DNA from: an uncultured Bacteroidota bacterium
Lineage (GTDB): Bacteria; Bacteroidota; Bacteroidia; Bacteroidales; CG2-30-32-10
Direction: 5' to 3'
DNA: 39,938 nt
NCBI GenBank assembly: GCA_903889915.1
Contig: CAISZK010000176.1
Location: 1 to 39,938 of the forward strand
The translations under genes and the position numbers were made by a program. Under the pieces are notes generated by a model that worked only from the letters and a program-made list of their open reading frames with translations, did not search any database and was not told where the DNA came from. Position 1 is the stretch's first letter. Each line of letters begins with the position of its first letter. Positions 17,026-25,409 of the stretch are shown here, in pieces.

Positions 17026-18411
17026 ATGTTTGACGCAAAAATTTACACCAAAAGAAGGAAGCTTCTGAAAAAAGAATTCAAAAAAGGCATCCTTTTATTT
17101 TTAGGCAATACTGAATTGCCAATGAATTATCCCCAGAATGTTTACCATTTCAGGCAGGATAGTTCTTTCCTCTATTTCTTCGGAATTGATGAGCCGGGAT
17201 TGGCTGCAATTATTGATTTAGACAATAAGAAAGAAATTATTTTCGGAGATGATGTGGACATTGAAGATGTGATCTGGACAGGTCCATTGCCTTTGCTAAA
17301 AGATAAAATAACAAATGTCGGAGTAGCTGAATGTGCACCATTTTCAAAACTATCCGAATATTTGGAAAATGCAAAAACACAAAATCGCAAAATTCATTTT
17401 CTGCCTCCTTATCATCCAAACAACCAGATATTGTTGAATACTTCTCTGGATATTCCTTTTGGAAAACTGAAAGAAAATGCTTCACCGGAACTTATCAATG
17501 TCGTGGTGAAACTTCGCTCACTAAAAGGAAGAGAAGAAATAAAAGAAATTGAAAATGGAATGAAAACGGCTTACAAAATGTTTACAACAGCTATGAAAAT
17601 GGCAAAGCCGGGTTTGTTTGAGTACGAAGTTGCAGGAAAAATGGAAGGCATTGCACGTGCAAAAAATGGTTCTCTGTCCTTCCCGACCATCCTTTCTGTT
17701 CGTGGTGAAATATTGCACGGACATTATCACAATAATCAAATGAAAGATGGAGATCTTTTATTGATTGATGCTGGTTTTGAAACACCCAACGGTTATGCTA
17801 CCGATCATACGCGTGTTGTTCCTGTAAACGGAAAATTTACACAGAAACAAAAAGAGATTTACCAGATTGTCCTTGACTCACAGCTTGCAGCTATTGATGC
17901 AATAAAACCGGGAGTGACTTATCAAAGTATCCATTTGCTGTCATGCAAAGTAATTGCAAAAGGTTTGAAGGATATTGGATTGATGAAAGGTGATGTTGAT
18001 GAAGCTGTAAAGGCCGGAGCGCATGCAATGTTCCTGCCTCACGGGTTGGGTCACATGATGGGGCTTGATGTTCATGATATGGAAGATATCGGACAAATTT
18101 TTGTTGGCTATGATGATGAAGTTCGCCCAAGCGATCAGTTCGGTACTGCTTATCTGAGAATGGGAAGAAGACTGCAACCCGGTTTTGTTATTACAGTTGA
18201 ACCCGGAATTTATTTCATTCCTGATTTGTTCAATTTATGGAAATCAGAAAAAAAATTCACCGAATTTATCAACTATGATAAGGTGGCAGAATATCTGGGA
18301 TTTGGCGGGATCAGAATTGAAGATGATGTGCTTGTAACTGATGATGGACATAAAGTTCTTGGTAAACCAATTCCCAAGACTATTGAAGAAGTTGAAGGAC
18401 TTTTTAAATAA
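17026..18411 (+). CDS. Xaa-Pro aminopeptidase (M24B), paralogue 2
   Basis: This 461-residue protein has the same two-domain plan as the preceding gene: AMP_N (about 1-150) and a metallopeptidase fold. Ligand motifs are LLIDAGFETPNGYATDHTR (two Asp), LPHGLGHMMGLDVHDM (His), VEPGIYFIP (Glu) and GGIRIEDDVLVT (Glu). The active site seems intact. It differs from paralogue 1 by a longer C-terminal insertion between EPGIYF and GGIRIED (about 40 residues with NLWKSEKKFTEF), a mark of a separate Bacteroidota aminopeptidase P subgroup. Substrate preferences of the two may differ. An alpha/beta hydrolase follows after 43 bases, probably in the same transcript. Confidence 0.9.
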   Translation: MFDAKIYTKRRKLLKKEFKKGILLFLGNTELPMNYPQNVYHFRQDSSFLYFFGIDEPGLAAIIDLDNKKEIIFGDDVDIEDVIWTGPLPLLKDKITNVGVAECAPFSKLSEYLENAKTQNRKIHFLPPYHPNNQILLNTSLDIPFGKLKENASPELINVVVKLRSLKGREEIKEIENGMKTAYKMFTTAMKMAKPGLFEYEVAGKMEGIARAKNGSLSFPTILSVRGEILHGHYHNNQMKDGDLLLIDAGFETPNGYATDHTRVVPVNGKFTQKQKEIYQIVLDSQLAAIDAIKPGVTYQSIHLLSCKVIAKGLKDIGLMKGDVDEAVKAGAHAMFLPHGLGHMMGLDVHDMEDIGQIFVGYDDEVRPSDQFGTAYLRMGRRLQPGFVITVEPGIYFIPDLFNLWKSEKKFTEFINYDKVAEYLGFGGIRIEDDVLVTDDGHKVLGKPIPKTIEEVEGLFK

Positions 18412-18454
18412 GGTATCATTCAAATTCAGAGATAAAATCTAAAGTAAAAATTTT

Positions 18455-19249
18455 ATGGAGATTATTTTTAATAATTCACGGATACACTATGCCGTAGAAG
18501 GAAAATTAAATCAGCACACTGTTGTGTTTCTTCACGGTTTTACTGAAACACTTGAAATCTGGGATGATTTTTCAGCAGAATTAAGTGTGGATTTTAAAGT
18601 TATTTGCATTGATCTACCTGGTCATGGAGGCAGCGATTGTGTTGGTGACACACATTCAATGGAGCTTATGGCAGATGTGGTAAAAGCTGTGCTTGACAAA
18701 GAAAATGTTGAAAAATGTGTGATAATCGGGCATTCAATGGGAGGTTATGTTACTCTTGCATTTGCTGAAAAATTTCCGCATTATTTAAGAGGATTGGGAT
18801 TGTTTCACTCTTCGTCTTTCAGTGATACTCCTCAGGGTAAAATAAGCAGGGCAAAAACAATTGAGGCCATTGAAAACAACCATACAGAGTTTATCATGAG
18901 CTTTATTCCCGATCTTTTTGCTTCGGGTAATAGAAAACTTCTGGAAGATGAAATCAGCAATTTGATTCAGAAAGCTAATGCTATGAGCAGACAATCAATT
19001 GTTGCTGCACAAAAAGGAATGATGGTCAGGGAAGATAGAAGAAGCATATTGGAAAATGCGTGCTTCCCAGTTCTTTTCATTGCAGGCAAACAGGATACCC
19101 GTGTTACATTTGATGTCATTTTACAACAATTGGCAATGCCAAAGGATACAGTGGCTTTATTGCTGCATGATATCGCCCACATGGGTTACCTTGAAGCAAG
19201 AGATAAAACACTTTATGCTGTGAAATGCTTTGTTGAAGGTCTTTATTAA
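18455..19249 (+). CDS. Alpha/beta hydrolase
   Basis: The 264-residue protein has the complete catalytic triad of the alpha/beta hydrolase fold: nucleophile S94 in GHSMGG, acid D214 in AGKQDTRV and base H242 in DIAHMG. The oxyanion-hole motif HGFTE is near residue 27. A helical cap lies between about 120 and 190. The overall look is of the MenH/esterase-like group, but no other menaquinone genes are nearby, so the substrate is left open. There is no signal peptide. The 43-base gap from the aminopeptidase gene suggests co-transcription. Confidence 0.85.
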   Translation: MEIIFNNSRIHYAVEGKLNQHTVVFLHGFTETLEIWDDFSAELSVDFKVICIDLPGHGGSDCVGDTHSMELMADVVKAVLDKENVEKCVIIGHSMGGYVTLAFAEKFPHYLRGLGLFHSSSFSDTPQGKISRAKTIEAIENNHTEFIMSFIPDLFASGNRKLLEDEISNLIQKANAMSRQSIVAAQKGMMVREDRRSILENACFPVLFIAGKQDTRVTFDVILQQLAMPKDTVALLLHDIAHMGYLEARDKTLYAVKCFVEGLY

Positions 19250-19334
19250 GAAAATTTCATCAGTGTTTTTCTGCCTTAAGGCTAAAAGGTGAAAATATTT
19301 AATGAAAATGAGGCCCCGTCTGCAATTTTATTTA

Positions 19335-19342
19335 TACATTTG
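19335..19342 (+). promoter_or_regulatory. Possible -7 box of the zinc-ribbon protein gene
   Basis: TACATTTG fits TAnnTTTG, about 30 bases upstream of the ATG at 19373. There is no clear TTG at -33. Confidence 0.45.
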
Positions 19343-19372
19343 ATACCTTAAAACTTTAAAAAATTTTTAATC

Positions 19373-19768
19373 ATGATAAACTTTTTATGCCCGCACTGTC
19401 AGGGACACCTAAGAGTATCCAACAGTATCATTTTTTTGACCAAAACCACTAAAGGAAAATCAGGCCTTGTGCTGATCAGTCCTGAACTTGGAGATTATAG
19501 TGTAAAAATGCACCCAACCTATAACAACTTTGAAGAGGGTGAAGTGGTAAATTTTATTTGCCCCATCTGTTATGAAAATCTCGATGCTGAAGAATTTGAC
19601 AAGAACCTGGCTAAAATAGTGATGCAGGAAGAAGACGGAAAAGAATCAACAATTGTTTTTTCAAAGATCGTTGGTGAAAAATGCACATACCAGATAACAG
19701 AAGGGAATATCAAATCGTATGGAAATAATTTACACGGTTACGATAGTACTTTCGGAGATATTTTCTAG
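19373..19768 (+). CDS. Small four-cysteine zinc-ribbon-like protein of unknown function
   Basis: The 131-residue protein has two CPxC knuckles, C6-C9 in FLCPHC and C63-C66 in FICPIC, spaced as in a zinc ribbon. The segment between them is rich in beta-type residues. The C-terminal half is acidic (EEFDKN, QEEDGKE) and contains one further Cys (C104). No catalytic motif is seen. It appears to be a single-gene unit with its own -7 box and a strong terminator. A role in binding nucleic acid or protein is possible but not shown. Confidence 0.75.
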   Translation: MINFLCPHCQGHLRVSNSIIFLTKTTKGKSGLVLISPELGDYSVKMHPTYNNFEEGEVVNFICPICYENLDAEEFDKNLAKIVMQEEDGKESTIVFSKIVGEKCTYQITEGNIKSYGNNLHGYDSTFGDIF

Positions 19769-19790
19769 TTAAAATTTTACTTCTGATTTC

Positions 19791-19819
19791 CCACAGGTCA
19801 TTTTTACCTGTGGTTTTTT
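19791..19819 (+). terminator. Rho-independent terminator of the zinc-ribbon gene
   Basis: CCACAGGT / ACCTGTGG forms an 8-bp stem with a 7-base loop and is followed by TTTTTT on the plus strand, 22 bases after the stop codon. Confidence 0.85.
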
Positions 19820-19824
19820 GTTGT

Positions 19825-19862
19825 CATTTTGCAATAATATCGCCGGATATTATTGCAAAATG
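19825..19862. repeat. Perfect 16-bp palindrome between convergent genes
   Basis: CATTTTGCAATAATAT (19825-19840) and ATATTATTGCAAAATG (19847-19862) are exact reverse complements around the 6-base loop CGCCGG. It lies between the zinc-ribbon terminator and the 3' end of gpmI. It lacks a long T run on either side, so it is either a weak terminator for gpmI or a protein-binding site. Confidence 0.8.
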
Positions 19863-19886
19863 TTTTATGGGCTTTTCAGTCCCCTG

Positions 19887-21413
19887 TCATTTTGTTGTTA
19901 ATATTTCTCCTGTCATTTCATCGGGGATCTTTATTCCCATAATGTTTAATAATGTAGGAGCAATATCGCAAAGCCTGCCATCATGCATGGCTTTAAAATC
20001 CTTATCCATCAAAAAACACGGAACCGGATTCATTGAATGTGCTGTATTTGGTGATCCATCAGCATTTACGGCAAAGTCAGCATTACCGTGGTCGGCGGTA
20101 ATCATCACGCTGAATCCTTTTCCTATTGCAGCTTCAACCACCTGTTTCACGCAACTGTCAACTGTTTCCAGAGCCTCACGGATAGCTTCGTAAACACCTG
20201 TATGACCTACCATGTCAGCATTTGCAAAATTCAGGCAGATGAAATCGAAAGCATCTTTTTGTATTTCTGCTATCACTGCATCCTTCACTTCCACAGCGCT
20301 CATTGATGGTTTAAGATCATATGTGGCCACTTTGGGTGAAGGGATCATTACCCTACTTTCGCCGCTAAAAACATCCTCTCTCCCTCCTGAAAAGAAGAAG
20401 GTGACATGCGGATATTTTTCTGTTTCAGCAATTCTTAATTGTTTTCTTTCGTTCTTTGAAATGACCTCTCCCATTGTATTGATAAGATATTCTTTGTCGT
20501 ACATGACGTGTACATCCTTATAAGTTTCATCATAACGGGTCAGGGTGACGTAATAAAGAGGAATGGTGGTCATCCCGAATTCCTGGATATTTTTTTGTGT
20601 AAGTACTGTGGTAATTTCCCTCAAACGATCCGTGCGAAAATTGAAACAAATAAACACATCGCCCTCATTGACGGTTGCCACAGGAACACCACATTCATTG
20701 ACCACCACGATAGGTTTGATAAATTCGTCGGTCACTCCTTTGTCATACGATTCCTGTATGGCCTGTAGAATATCCGTTGTTGGTCTTCCCTTGCCCGCTG
20801 TAATCAGGTCATAACCTTCTCTAACCCTTTCCCATCGCTTGTCCCGATCCATTGTGTAATACCTGCCGGCAAGCGTTGCAATTTGTCCTGCTGAGTTTTT
20901 CAGATGCTCGCTAAGTTCGGTCACATATCCTTTGCCACTGTGTGGGTCGGTATCTCTGCCATCTGTGCAAATGTGGATATAAACTTTATTCAACCCGTGT
21001 TCCTTCGCGATGTCGCAGAGTTTCATCAGGTGCTTGGTTGATGCATGAACGCCTCCATCGGATACAAGCCCGAGGAAATGCACGGCTTTATTATTTTCTT
21101 TCGCATAGGTGTATGCTTTCACGAGTGTCTCATTGGATGCAATTGAATTGGTTTTGCATGCCAGATTGATCTTCACAAAATCCTGGTAAATGATGCGTCC
21201 TGCACCAATATTGAGATGTCCAACTTCTGAGTTGCCCATTTGTCCGTCAGGTAATCCCACTGCTTCACCACAAGCATTTAAATGGCATGTGGCTGCACTT
21301 TTATAAAGATTATGAATAAAAGGAACATTTGCATTAGCGATAACATCGGATTTGCTCTTATCTCCTTCGCCCCAACCATCAAGGATGATCAGGATCACTT
21401 TTTTCTTTTCCAT
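19887..21413 (-). CDS. gpmI: 2,3-bisphosphoglycerate-independent phosphoglycerate mutase
   Basis: From the ATG at 21413 (MEKKKVILIILDGWG) the enzyme is 508 residues, the usual length. It interconverts 3- and 2-phosphoglycerate in glycolysis with two manganese ions. The metal site includes D12 in ILDGWG; the phosphorylated nucleophile is S62 in MGNSEVGH; TADHGNAD supplies further ligands near the C-terminus. The phosphatase domain is split by the transferase domain as expected. A frame start at 21443 is rejected because a TAACTTTG promoter box lies across it. The gene stands alone and converges on the zinc-ribbon gene. Confidence 0.96.
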   Translation of the reverse strand: MEKKKVILIILDGWGEGDKSKSDVIANANVPFIHNLYKSAATCHLNACGEAVGLPDGQMGNSEVGHLNIGAGRIIYQDFVKINLACKTNSIASNETLVKAYTYAKENNKAVHFLGLVSDGGVHASTKHLMKLCDIAKEHGLNKVYIHICTDGRDTDPHSGKGYVTELSEHLKNSAGQIATLAGRYYTMDRDKRWERVREGYDLITAGKGRPTTDILQAIQESYDKGVTDEFIKPIVVVNECGVPVATVNEGDVFICFNFRTDRLREITTVLTQKNIQEFGMTTIPLYYVTLTRYDETYKDVHVMYDKEYLINTMGEVISKNERKQLRIAETEKYPHVTFFFSGGREDVFSGESRVMIPSPKVATYDLKPSMSAVEVKDAVIAEIQKDAFDFICLNFANADMVGHTGVYEAIREALETVDSCVKQVVEAAIGKGFSVMITADHGNADFAVNADGSPNTAHSMNPVPCFLMDKDFKAMHDGRLCDIAPTLLNIMGIKIPDEMTGEILTTK

Positions 21414-21440
21414 ATAGCTGCTGTTATCTGTAAATTTATG

Positions 21441-21448
21441 CAAAGTTA
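21441..21448 (-). promoter_or_regulatory. Bacteroidota -7 box of gpmI
   Basis: TAACTTTG followed by C on the minus strand, 27 bases upstream of the chosen ATG. This decides the start codon of gpmI. Confidence 0.65.
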
Positions 21449-21494
21449 GTCTGATTTCAGCGAATTTTTATGAAAAGCTTTCTTCTCTTTAGGT

Positions 21495-21632
21495 TACACT
21501 GAGTTACACGGAGTCATTTGTCAATAGTCATTAGTCAATGGTCATTAGATAGTAGTGACTATAGCAATGAAGTTAATTTGATCAGGTTGACTACGAAAAT
21601 GACTATTGACTAATGACCCATGACTGATCCTG
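21495..21632. repeat. Imperfect palindrome of GTCATTAG-like words
   Basis: The left arm has TTACACTGAG, TTACACGGAG, then GTCAATA, GTCATTA, GTCAATG, GTCATTA. The right arm (from about 21600) carries the complements TGACTATTGAC, TAATGAC, CCATGAC. The arms could pair over some 30 bases around an unrelated centre. It abuts the 3' end of the lipoprotein gene. Confidence 0.65.
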
Positions 21633-22274
21633 TCAGGGATAGTTCAAAACAGGTTTGACCTTAAAAGCAGAGACTGTTTTGTAAACCTGCCGGCTGCCAT
21701 ATTTGTATCCTATTAGCGCTACACCCTTATAAGGAAATGGCGGGGCTTTCCTTCCTGTGGTATCAGGTTTGGTTGATTGCGGTGTAGTATCTTTGTTCTG
21801 AATAGATTTATAAAGCGGGTCTTTGTGGTAATCTGCTGCATAAATATAAATCGTATCGAATGTCTGTGAGCCCGCCGGACTGAGGGTAACAGATTTATTA
21901 TTCAACCTGAAACTATGCCATATCTGCTCTATCCAAAGTTGGTCAATAACAATATTTAAAGAATGATCTGCAGTGATGCATATCTCATAATTGGTTCCTC
22001 CTCCTGAACCTCTCACACCACCATGCCAACCTTGTGAAGTTGCAGACAGCACAATAATTTCATCATTGGTCTTTGTTTGCACCAATACAGAATTGTTTGT
22101 CGTTGTTAATTCATCAACCTTTTTTTCAATAATTGCAGTCGCTGCAGACGTATCTTTCTTCGTGAGTTTTTTACTGATTGAAGAATCATTTTTCTCAACA
22201 GTAACCTTGATTTCAGGATGATTGCATCCAAACAAAATACTGCATGCAAGGAGTAAAACCAGGATTGTTTTCAT
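21633..22274 (-). CDS. Predicted lipoprotein of unknown function
   Basis: From the ATG at 22274 this is 213 residues. It begins MKTILVLLLACSILFGC, a lipoprotein signal peptide with lipobox LFGC and lipidated C17. A Lys/Thr/Asp-rich linker follows to about residue 75, then a beta-rich domain containing GWHGGVRGSGGGTNYEI and, near the end, a short conserved-looking PPFPYKGVALIGYKYG. No enzyme motif is seen. It starts 16 bases after the stop of the permease gene on the same strand, so the two are likely one operon. A longer frame from 22316 overlaps the permease and lacks the signal peptide at its start. Function may be tied to the permease. Confidence 0.8.
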   Translation of the reverse strand: MKTILVLLLACSILFGCNHPEIKVTVEKNDSSISKKLTKKDTSAATAIIEKKVDELTTTNNSVLVQTKTNDEIIVLSATSQGWHGGVRGSGGGTNYEICITADHSLNIVIDQLWIEQIWHSFRLNNKSVTLSPAGSQTFDTIYIYAADYHKDPLYKSIQNKDTTPQSTKPDTTGRKAPPFPYKGVALIGYKYGSRQVYKTVSAFKVKPVLNYP

Positions 22275-22290
22275 TTGTAAGATCAATTCA

Positions 22291-23541
22291 TTATTGATTG
22301 GCGCGGATGGCGTCAACAGGGTTCAATCGCGCTGCTGACCATGCGGGAATGAAACCCGACAACAGTCCGATGATGCCTGATGTGACCAGCCCTGTCATGA
22401 TATTTCCAAACCCAAGGGTGAAACTTATATTGGTAAGAGCAGCCACCAGAACAGTTCCCAGGTACACGATCAACAGCCCGACGATGCCGCCAATAAGAGA
22501 AAGGATAATGGCTTCAAAAAGAAATTCGAAAAGAATGAAATATTTTTTCGCACCCAGCGATTTCTGTATGCCGATAATGCTTGTCCTCTCCTTTACCGAA
22601 ACGAACATAATGTTGGCAATGCCGAATCCTCCCACAAGTATGGAGAACCCTCCAATGATCCATCCGACAACTGTGATGACCGAGAATAAACTTTCAAATC
22701 CCTGTGTTAGCAGGCTTGTTTCATTGATTGCAAAATCATCCTCGGCAAGCGGTTTCAGGCGGTGTTCCGAACGGATGATGCCTGTGAGTTCATCTTTTAG
22801 TTGTTCGTTGGTCACTCCTGCTTTTGCTTTGACGATCAATATGGGGTCAACGCTTTCGGAATGTATATCCAATATGTTTCTTACATAATTTATCGGCACT
22901 ATCGCTTCTTTGTCGGAGTTGTCGCCAAACATATTTTCTCCTTTCTTTTTCATCACACCGATGATCTGCAGTTTTCGCCCGAATATGCCGATTTCTTTCC
23001 CGATAGGGTCAACATTTGAATAAAGATTTTCTGAAATATAGCTACCGATAATGACAACATTTTTCCCGCCGTTTGATTCGAGATCCGAGAAATAGCGGCC
23101 ATCGGCAATATCCACCGTCATGCATTTGTCGTAATCCTGCGAAACGCCCATAACGATAATTCCCTGTATGCTGTTGTTAAGATGTTGAACGGTCTTGCTT
23201 GTGTTCACCATGAATGAGGCAGCATCAGCGCCATTGCTTTTCTTTTTGATGGCATCCATGTCGTGAATGTTTGCAACCGGCCTGTTCATGTATTTCCACC
23301 AGGGATAGTCGGAACCGAAGGACCATGGCCATTTCTGAACAAACAGCACGTTGTTTCCAAGTGATTCAATGCCGCTTTTTATTTCTTTCTCCATCGAATC
23401 AACCACGGTGAAAACAGAAATAATTGCAAAAATACCGATGGTAATTCCAAGTAACGACAATATGGTGCGGAGTTTATTTACCAATAGCGAATTGATGGCA
23501 AACAAATAACTTTCTCTTAATAATTTTGCAAAAAGTATCAC
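22291..23541 (-). CDS. MacB/FtsX-type ABC transporter permease
   Basis: About 416 residues from a GTG at 23541. The architecture is one N-terminal membrane helix (LSLLGITIGIFAIISVFTVV), a large periplasmic core (about 50-270), and three C-terminal helices in an FtsX domain that includes GIQKSLGAKK and ends RLNPVDAIR. The cognate ATPase is not in the window. Such permeases move substrates or lipoproteins by mechanotransmission. Start choice is awkward: the frame opens at TTG 23589, but that codon lies in a TAATTTTG promoter box, and no in-frame ATG exists before residue 70. An ATG in another frame (23564) gives MNVIKISQ and stops at TGA overlapping the GTG (see findings). The lipoprotein gene follows at once. 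Confidence 0.85.
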   Translation of the reverse strand: MILFAKLLRESYLFAINSLLVNKLRTILSLLGITIGIFAIISVFTVVDSMEKEIKSGIESLGNNVLFVQKWPWSFGSDYPWWKYMNRPVANIHDMDAIKKKSNGADAASFMVNTSKTVQHLNNSIQGIIVMGVSQDYDKCMTVDIADGRYFSDLESNGGKNVVIIGSYISENLYSNVDPIGKEIGIFGRKLQIIGVMKKKGENMFGDNSDKEAIVPINYVRNILDIHSESVDPILIVKAKAGVTNEQLKDELTGIIRSEHRLKPLAEDDFAINETSLLTQGFESLFSVITVVGWIIGGFSILVGGFGIANIMFVSVKERTSIIGIQKSLGAKKYFILFEFLFEAIILSLIGGIVGLLIVYLGTVLVAALTNISFTLGFGNIMTGLVTSGIIGLLSGFIPAWSAARLNPVDAIRANQ

Positions 23542-23586
23542 TGGCTTATTTTGATTACGTTCATTTCTCCGGTTTTCCTGAAAAAG

Positions 23587-23594
23587 CAAAATTA
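23587..23594 (-). promoter_or_regulatory. Possible -7 box of the permease gene
   Basis: TAATTTTG followed by C on the minus strand, about 23 bases upstream of the out-of-frame ATG (23564) and 46 upstream of the GTG start. It covers the TTG at 23589 and argues against that codon as start. Confidence 0.5.
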
Positions 23595-23714
23595 CTATTA
23601 ATTCTGCAACATTACTGTGTTGAATATAAAACTCCTAAATTTTAATAAAAAATTCAAGAATTATATTGCCAATTGGATTGAAATTAATAAACTTGCAAAA
23701 AACTTAAAAACCGT

Positions 23715-25238
23715 ATGGAAAAAATGAAAAATATCAAAAACGCCCTTATTTCCGTTTACCATAAGGACAATCTCGAACCTATAATCAGAAAGCTGGATGA
23801 ACTTGGTGTGACCATCTATTCAACAGGAGGCACCTTTGATTTTATCTGCAAACTGGGTATCCAGGCCATCACTGTTGAATCGCTCACTTCCTATCCTTCC
23901 ATACTAGGAGGAAGAGTAAAAACCCTGCATCCAAAAGTATTCGGAGGCATTCTTGCACGCAGAGACAACCTTGGCGACATTGATCAGCTCCACAAATACG
24001 AGCTTCCGCAAATTGACCTCGTGATTGTGGATCTCTATCCTTTTGAACAAACAGTTGCTTCAGGAAAAAATGAAGAAGAAGTGATTGAAAAAATAGATAT
24101 TGGTGGCATTTCGCTTATCCGTGCTGCTGCAAAAAATTTTAAAGATGTGGTGGTCATTTCTTCCATGGAGCAATATGGTGATCTGATAAAACTGCTTGAC
24201 GAAAAGAAAGGATTCACTTCATGTGAAGACAGGAAAGCTTTAGCCCGCAAGGCATTTATGATCTCCTCGCATTACGATACGGCTATCTTCAATTATTTCA
24301 ACCACGATGATGAAGACGTTTTCAAAGCAAGTTTCCTGAAATCAAAAACGCTGCGTTATGGCGAAAACCCTCATCAGAAGGGCGTTTTTTTCGGAAACAT
24401 CGAAGAGCTTTTTGAACAACTGCACGGGAAAGAAATCTCGTACAACAACCTGCTCGACATTGATGCAGCCATTAGTCTCATCATGGAGTTTAAAGAAACA
24501 ACCTTTGCCATCATCAAGCACAACAATGCATGCGGAATTGCCACACGTCCGAAACTTATGGATGCCTGGAAAGATGCACTGGCAGGAGATCCTGTTTCAG
24601 CTTTCGGCGGCATACTTGTTACCAATGTTCCTATTGATGCTGAAACAGCCGAAGAGATCAACAAACTTTTCTTCGAGGTGATCATTGCACCTTCTTATGA
24701 AATAAATGCACTGAATATCCTGAAGGGAAAGAAAAATAGAATAATTTTGCAAGTCAAATTTTCGGGACTGCCGAAACATCAGTTCAAGACTATCCTGAAT
24801 GGTGTTTTAAGACAGGACAAAGATTTGAAAACTGAAGTTCCCGGCGATTTGCAGGTAGCTACAACTGTTGCGCCAAAAGAGCAGGAAATAACGGATCTTT
24901 TATTTGCCAATATTCTTGTGAAGCACACAAAATCGAATGCAATTGTGTTGGCAAAAAACAGGCAACTGATAGGAAGCGGAACTGGCCAAACATCGCGTGT
25001 TGATGCACTGAAACAAGCGCTGGCAAAGGCAAAAGAATTTGGTTTCGAAATTCAGGGAGCAGTGATGGCATCGGATGCATTTTTCCCGTTTGCCGATTGT
25101 GTAGAAATTGCACACAAGGCCGGCATCACTGCAGTAATTCAGCCGGGCGGTTCGATCAACGATAAATTGTCTGTTGAATATTGCAACAATAATGGAATTG
25201 CCATGGTGACTACGGGTACCAGGCATTTCAAACATTAG
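23715..25238 (+). CDS. purH: Bifunctional AICAR formyltransferase/IMP cyclohydrolase
   Basis: The 507-residue enzyme carries out the last two steps of purine synthesis, adding a formyl group to AICAR and closing the ring to IMP. The N-terminal cyclohydrolase domain has STGGT and GGRVKTLHPKVFGGILARR. The C-terminal formyltransferase domain has the Lys-His pair in IKHNNACGIA (about residue 268) and ends with IQPGGS and MVTTGTRHFKH, as in other PurH proteins. The start is either the MEKM codon at 23715 or the next Met; both precede the conserved ALISVYHKDN by a few residues. It is a single gene here. No purine operator or riboswitch was recognised upstream. Confidence 0.96.
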   Translation: MEKMKNIKNALISVYHKDNLEPIIRKLDELGVTIYSTGGTFDFICKLGIQAITVESLTSYPSILGGRVKTLHPKVFGGILARRDNLGDIDQLHKYELPQIDLVIVDLYPFEQTVASGKNEEEVIEKIDIGGISLIRAAAKNFKDVVVISSMEQYGDLIKLLDEKKGFTSCEDRKALARKAFMISSHYDTAIFNYFNHDDEDVFKASFLKSKTLRYGENPHQKGVFFGNIEELFEQLHGKEISYNNLLDIDAAISLIMEFKETTFAIIKHNNACGIATRPKLMDAWKDALAGDPVSAFGGILVTNVPIDAETAEEINKLFFEVIIAPSYEINALNILKGKKNRIILQVKFSGLPKHQFKTILNGVLRQDKDLKTEVPGDLQVATTVAPKEQEITDLLFANILVKHTKSNAIVLAKNRQLIGSGTGQTSRVDALKQALAKAKEFGFEIQGAVMASDAFFPFADCVEIAHKAGITAVIQPGGSINDKLSVEYCNNNGIAMVTTGTRHFKH

Positions 25239-25242
25239 GAGT

Positions 25243-25292
25243 AAAAGGTGGGGAGATGGGTTATAAAGTTATAAGGTTGTAAGGTTGTAAGT
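25243..25292. repeat. Short-word repeat (TATAAGGTTG type)
   Basis: GTTATAAA, GTTATAAG, GTTGTAAG and GTTGTAAG follow head to tail directly after the purH stop codon. Confidence 0.6.
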
Positions 25293-25345
25293 GCACGCAA
25301 TTTCACCAGACTTTTACTTTACCTTGTTTCCTTAACCTCAATATT

Positions 25346-25362
25346 TGTTACAAACTGTAACA
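25346..25362. promoter_or_regulatory. 7-bp inverted repeat upstream of mreB
   Basis: TGTTACA and TGTAACA are exact reverse complements separated by AAC, about 48 bases upstream of the mreB ATG. The size and spacing suit a dimeric regulator site, but no regulator is known from the sequence. Confidence 0.35.
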
Positions 25363-25409
25363 TTTTATAAACGTTCAAGTATAAGAACAAATTTTTAATA
25401 AACAGGAAA

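Noticed and set aside
22298-22888. 196-residue plus-strand frame opposite the permease
   Set aside because: It is the antisense of the FtsX-domain coding sequence, with low-complexity composition and no motif.
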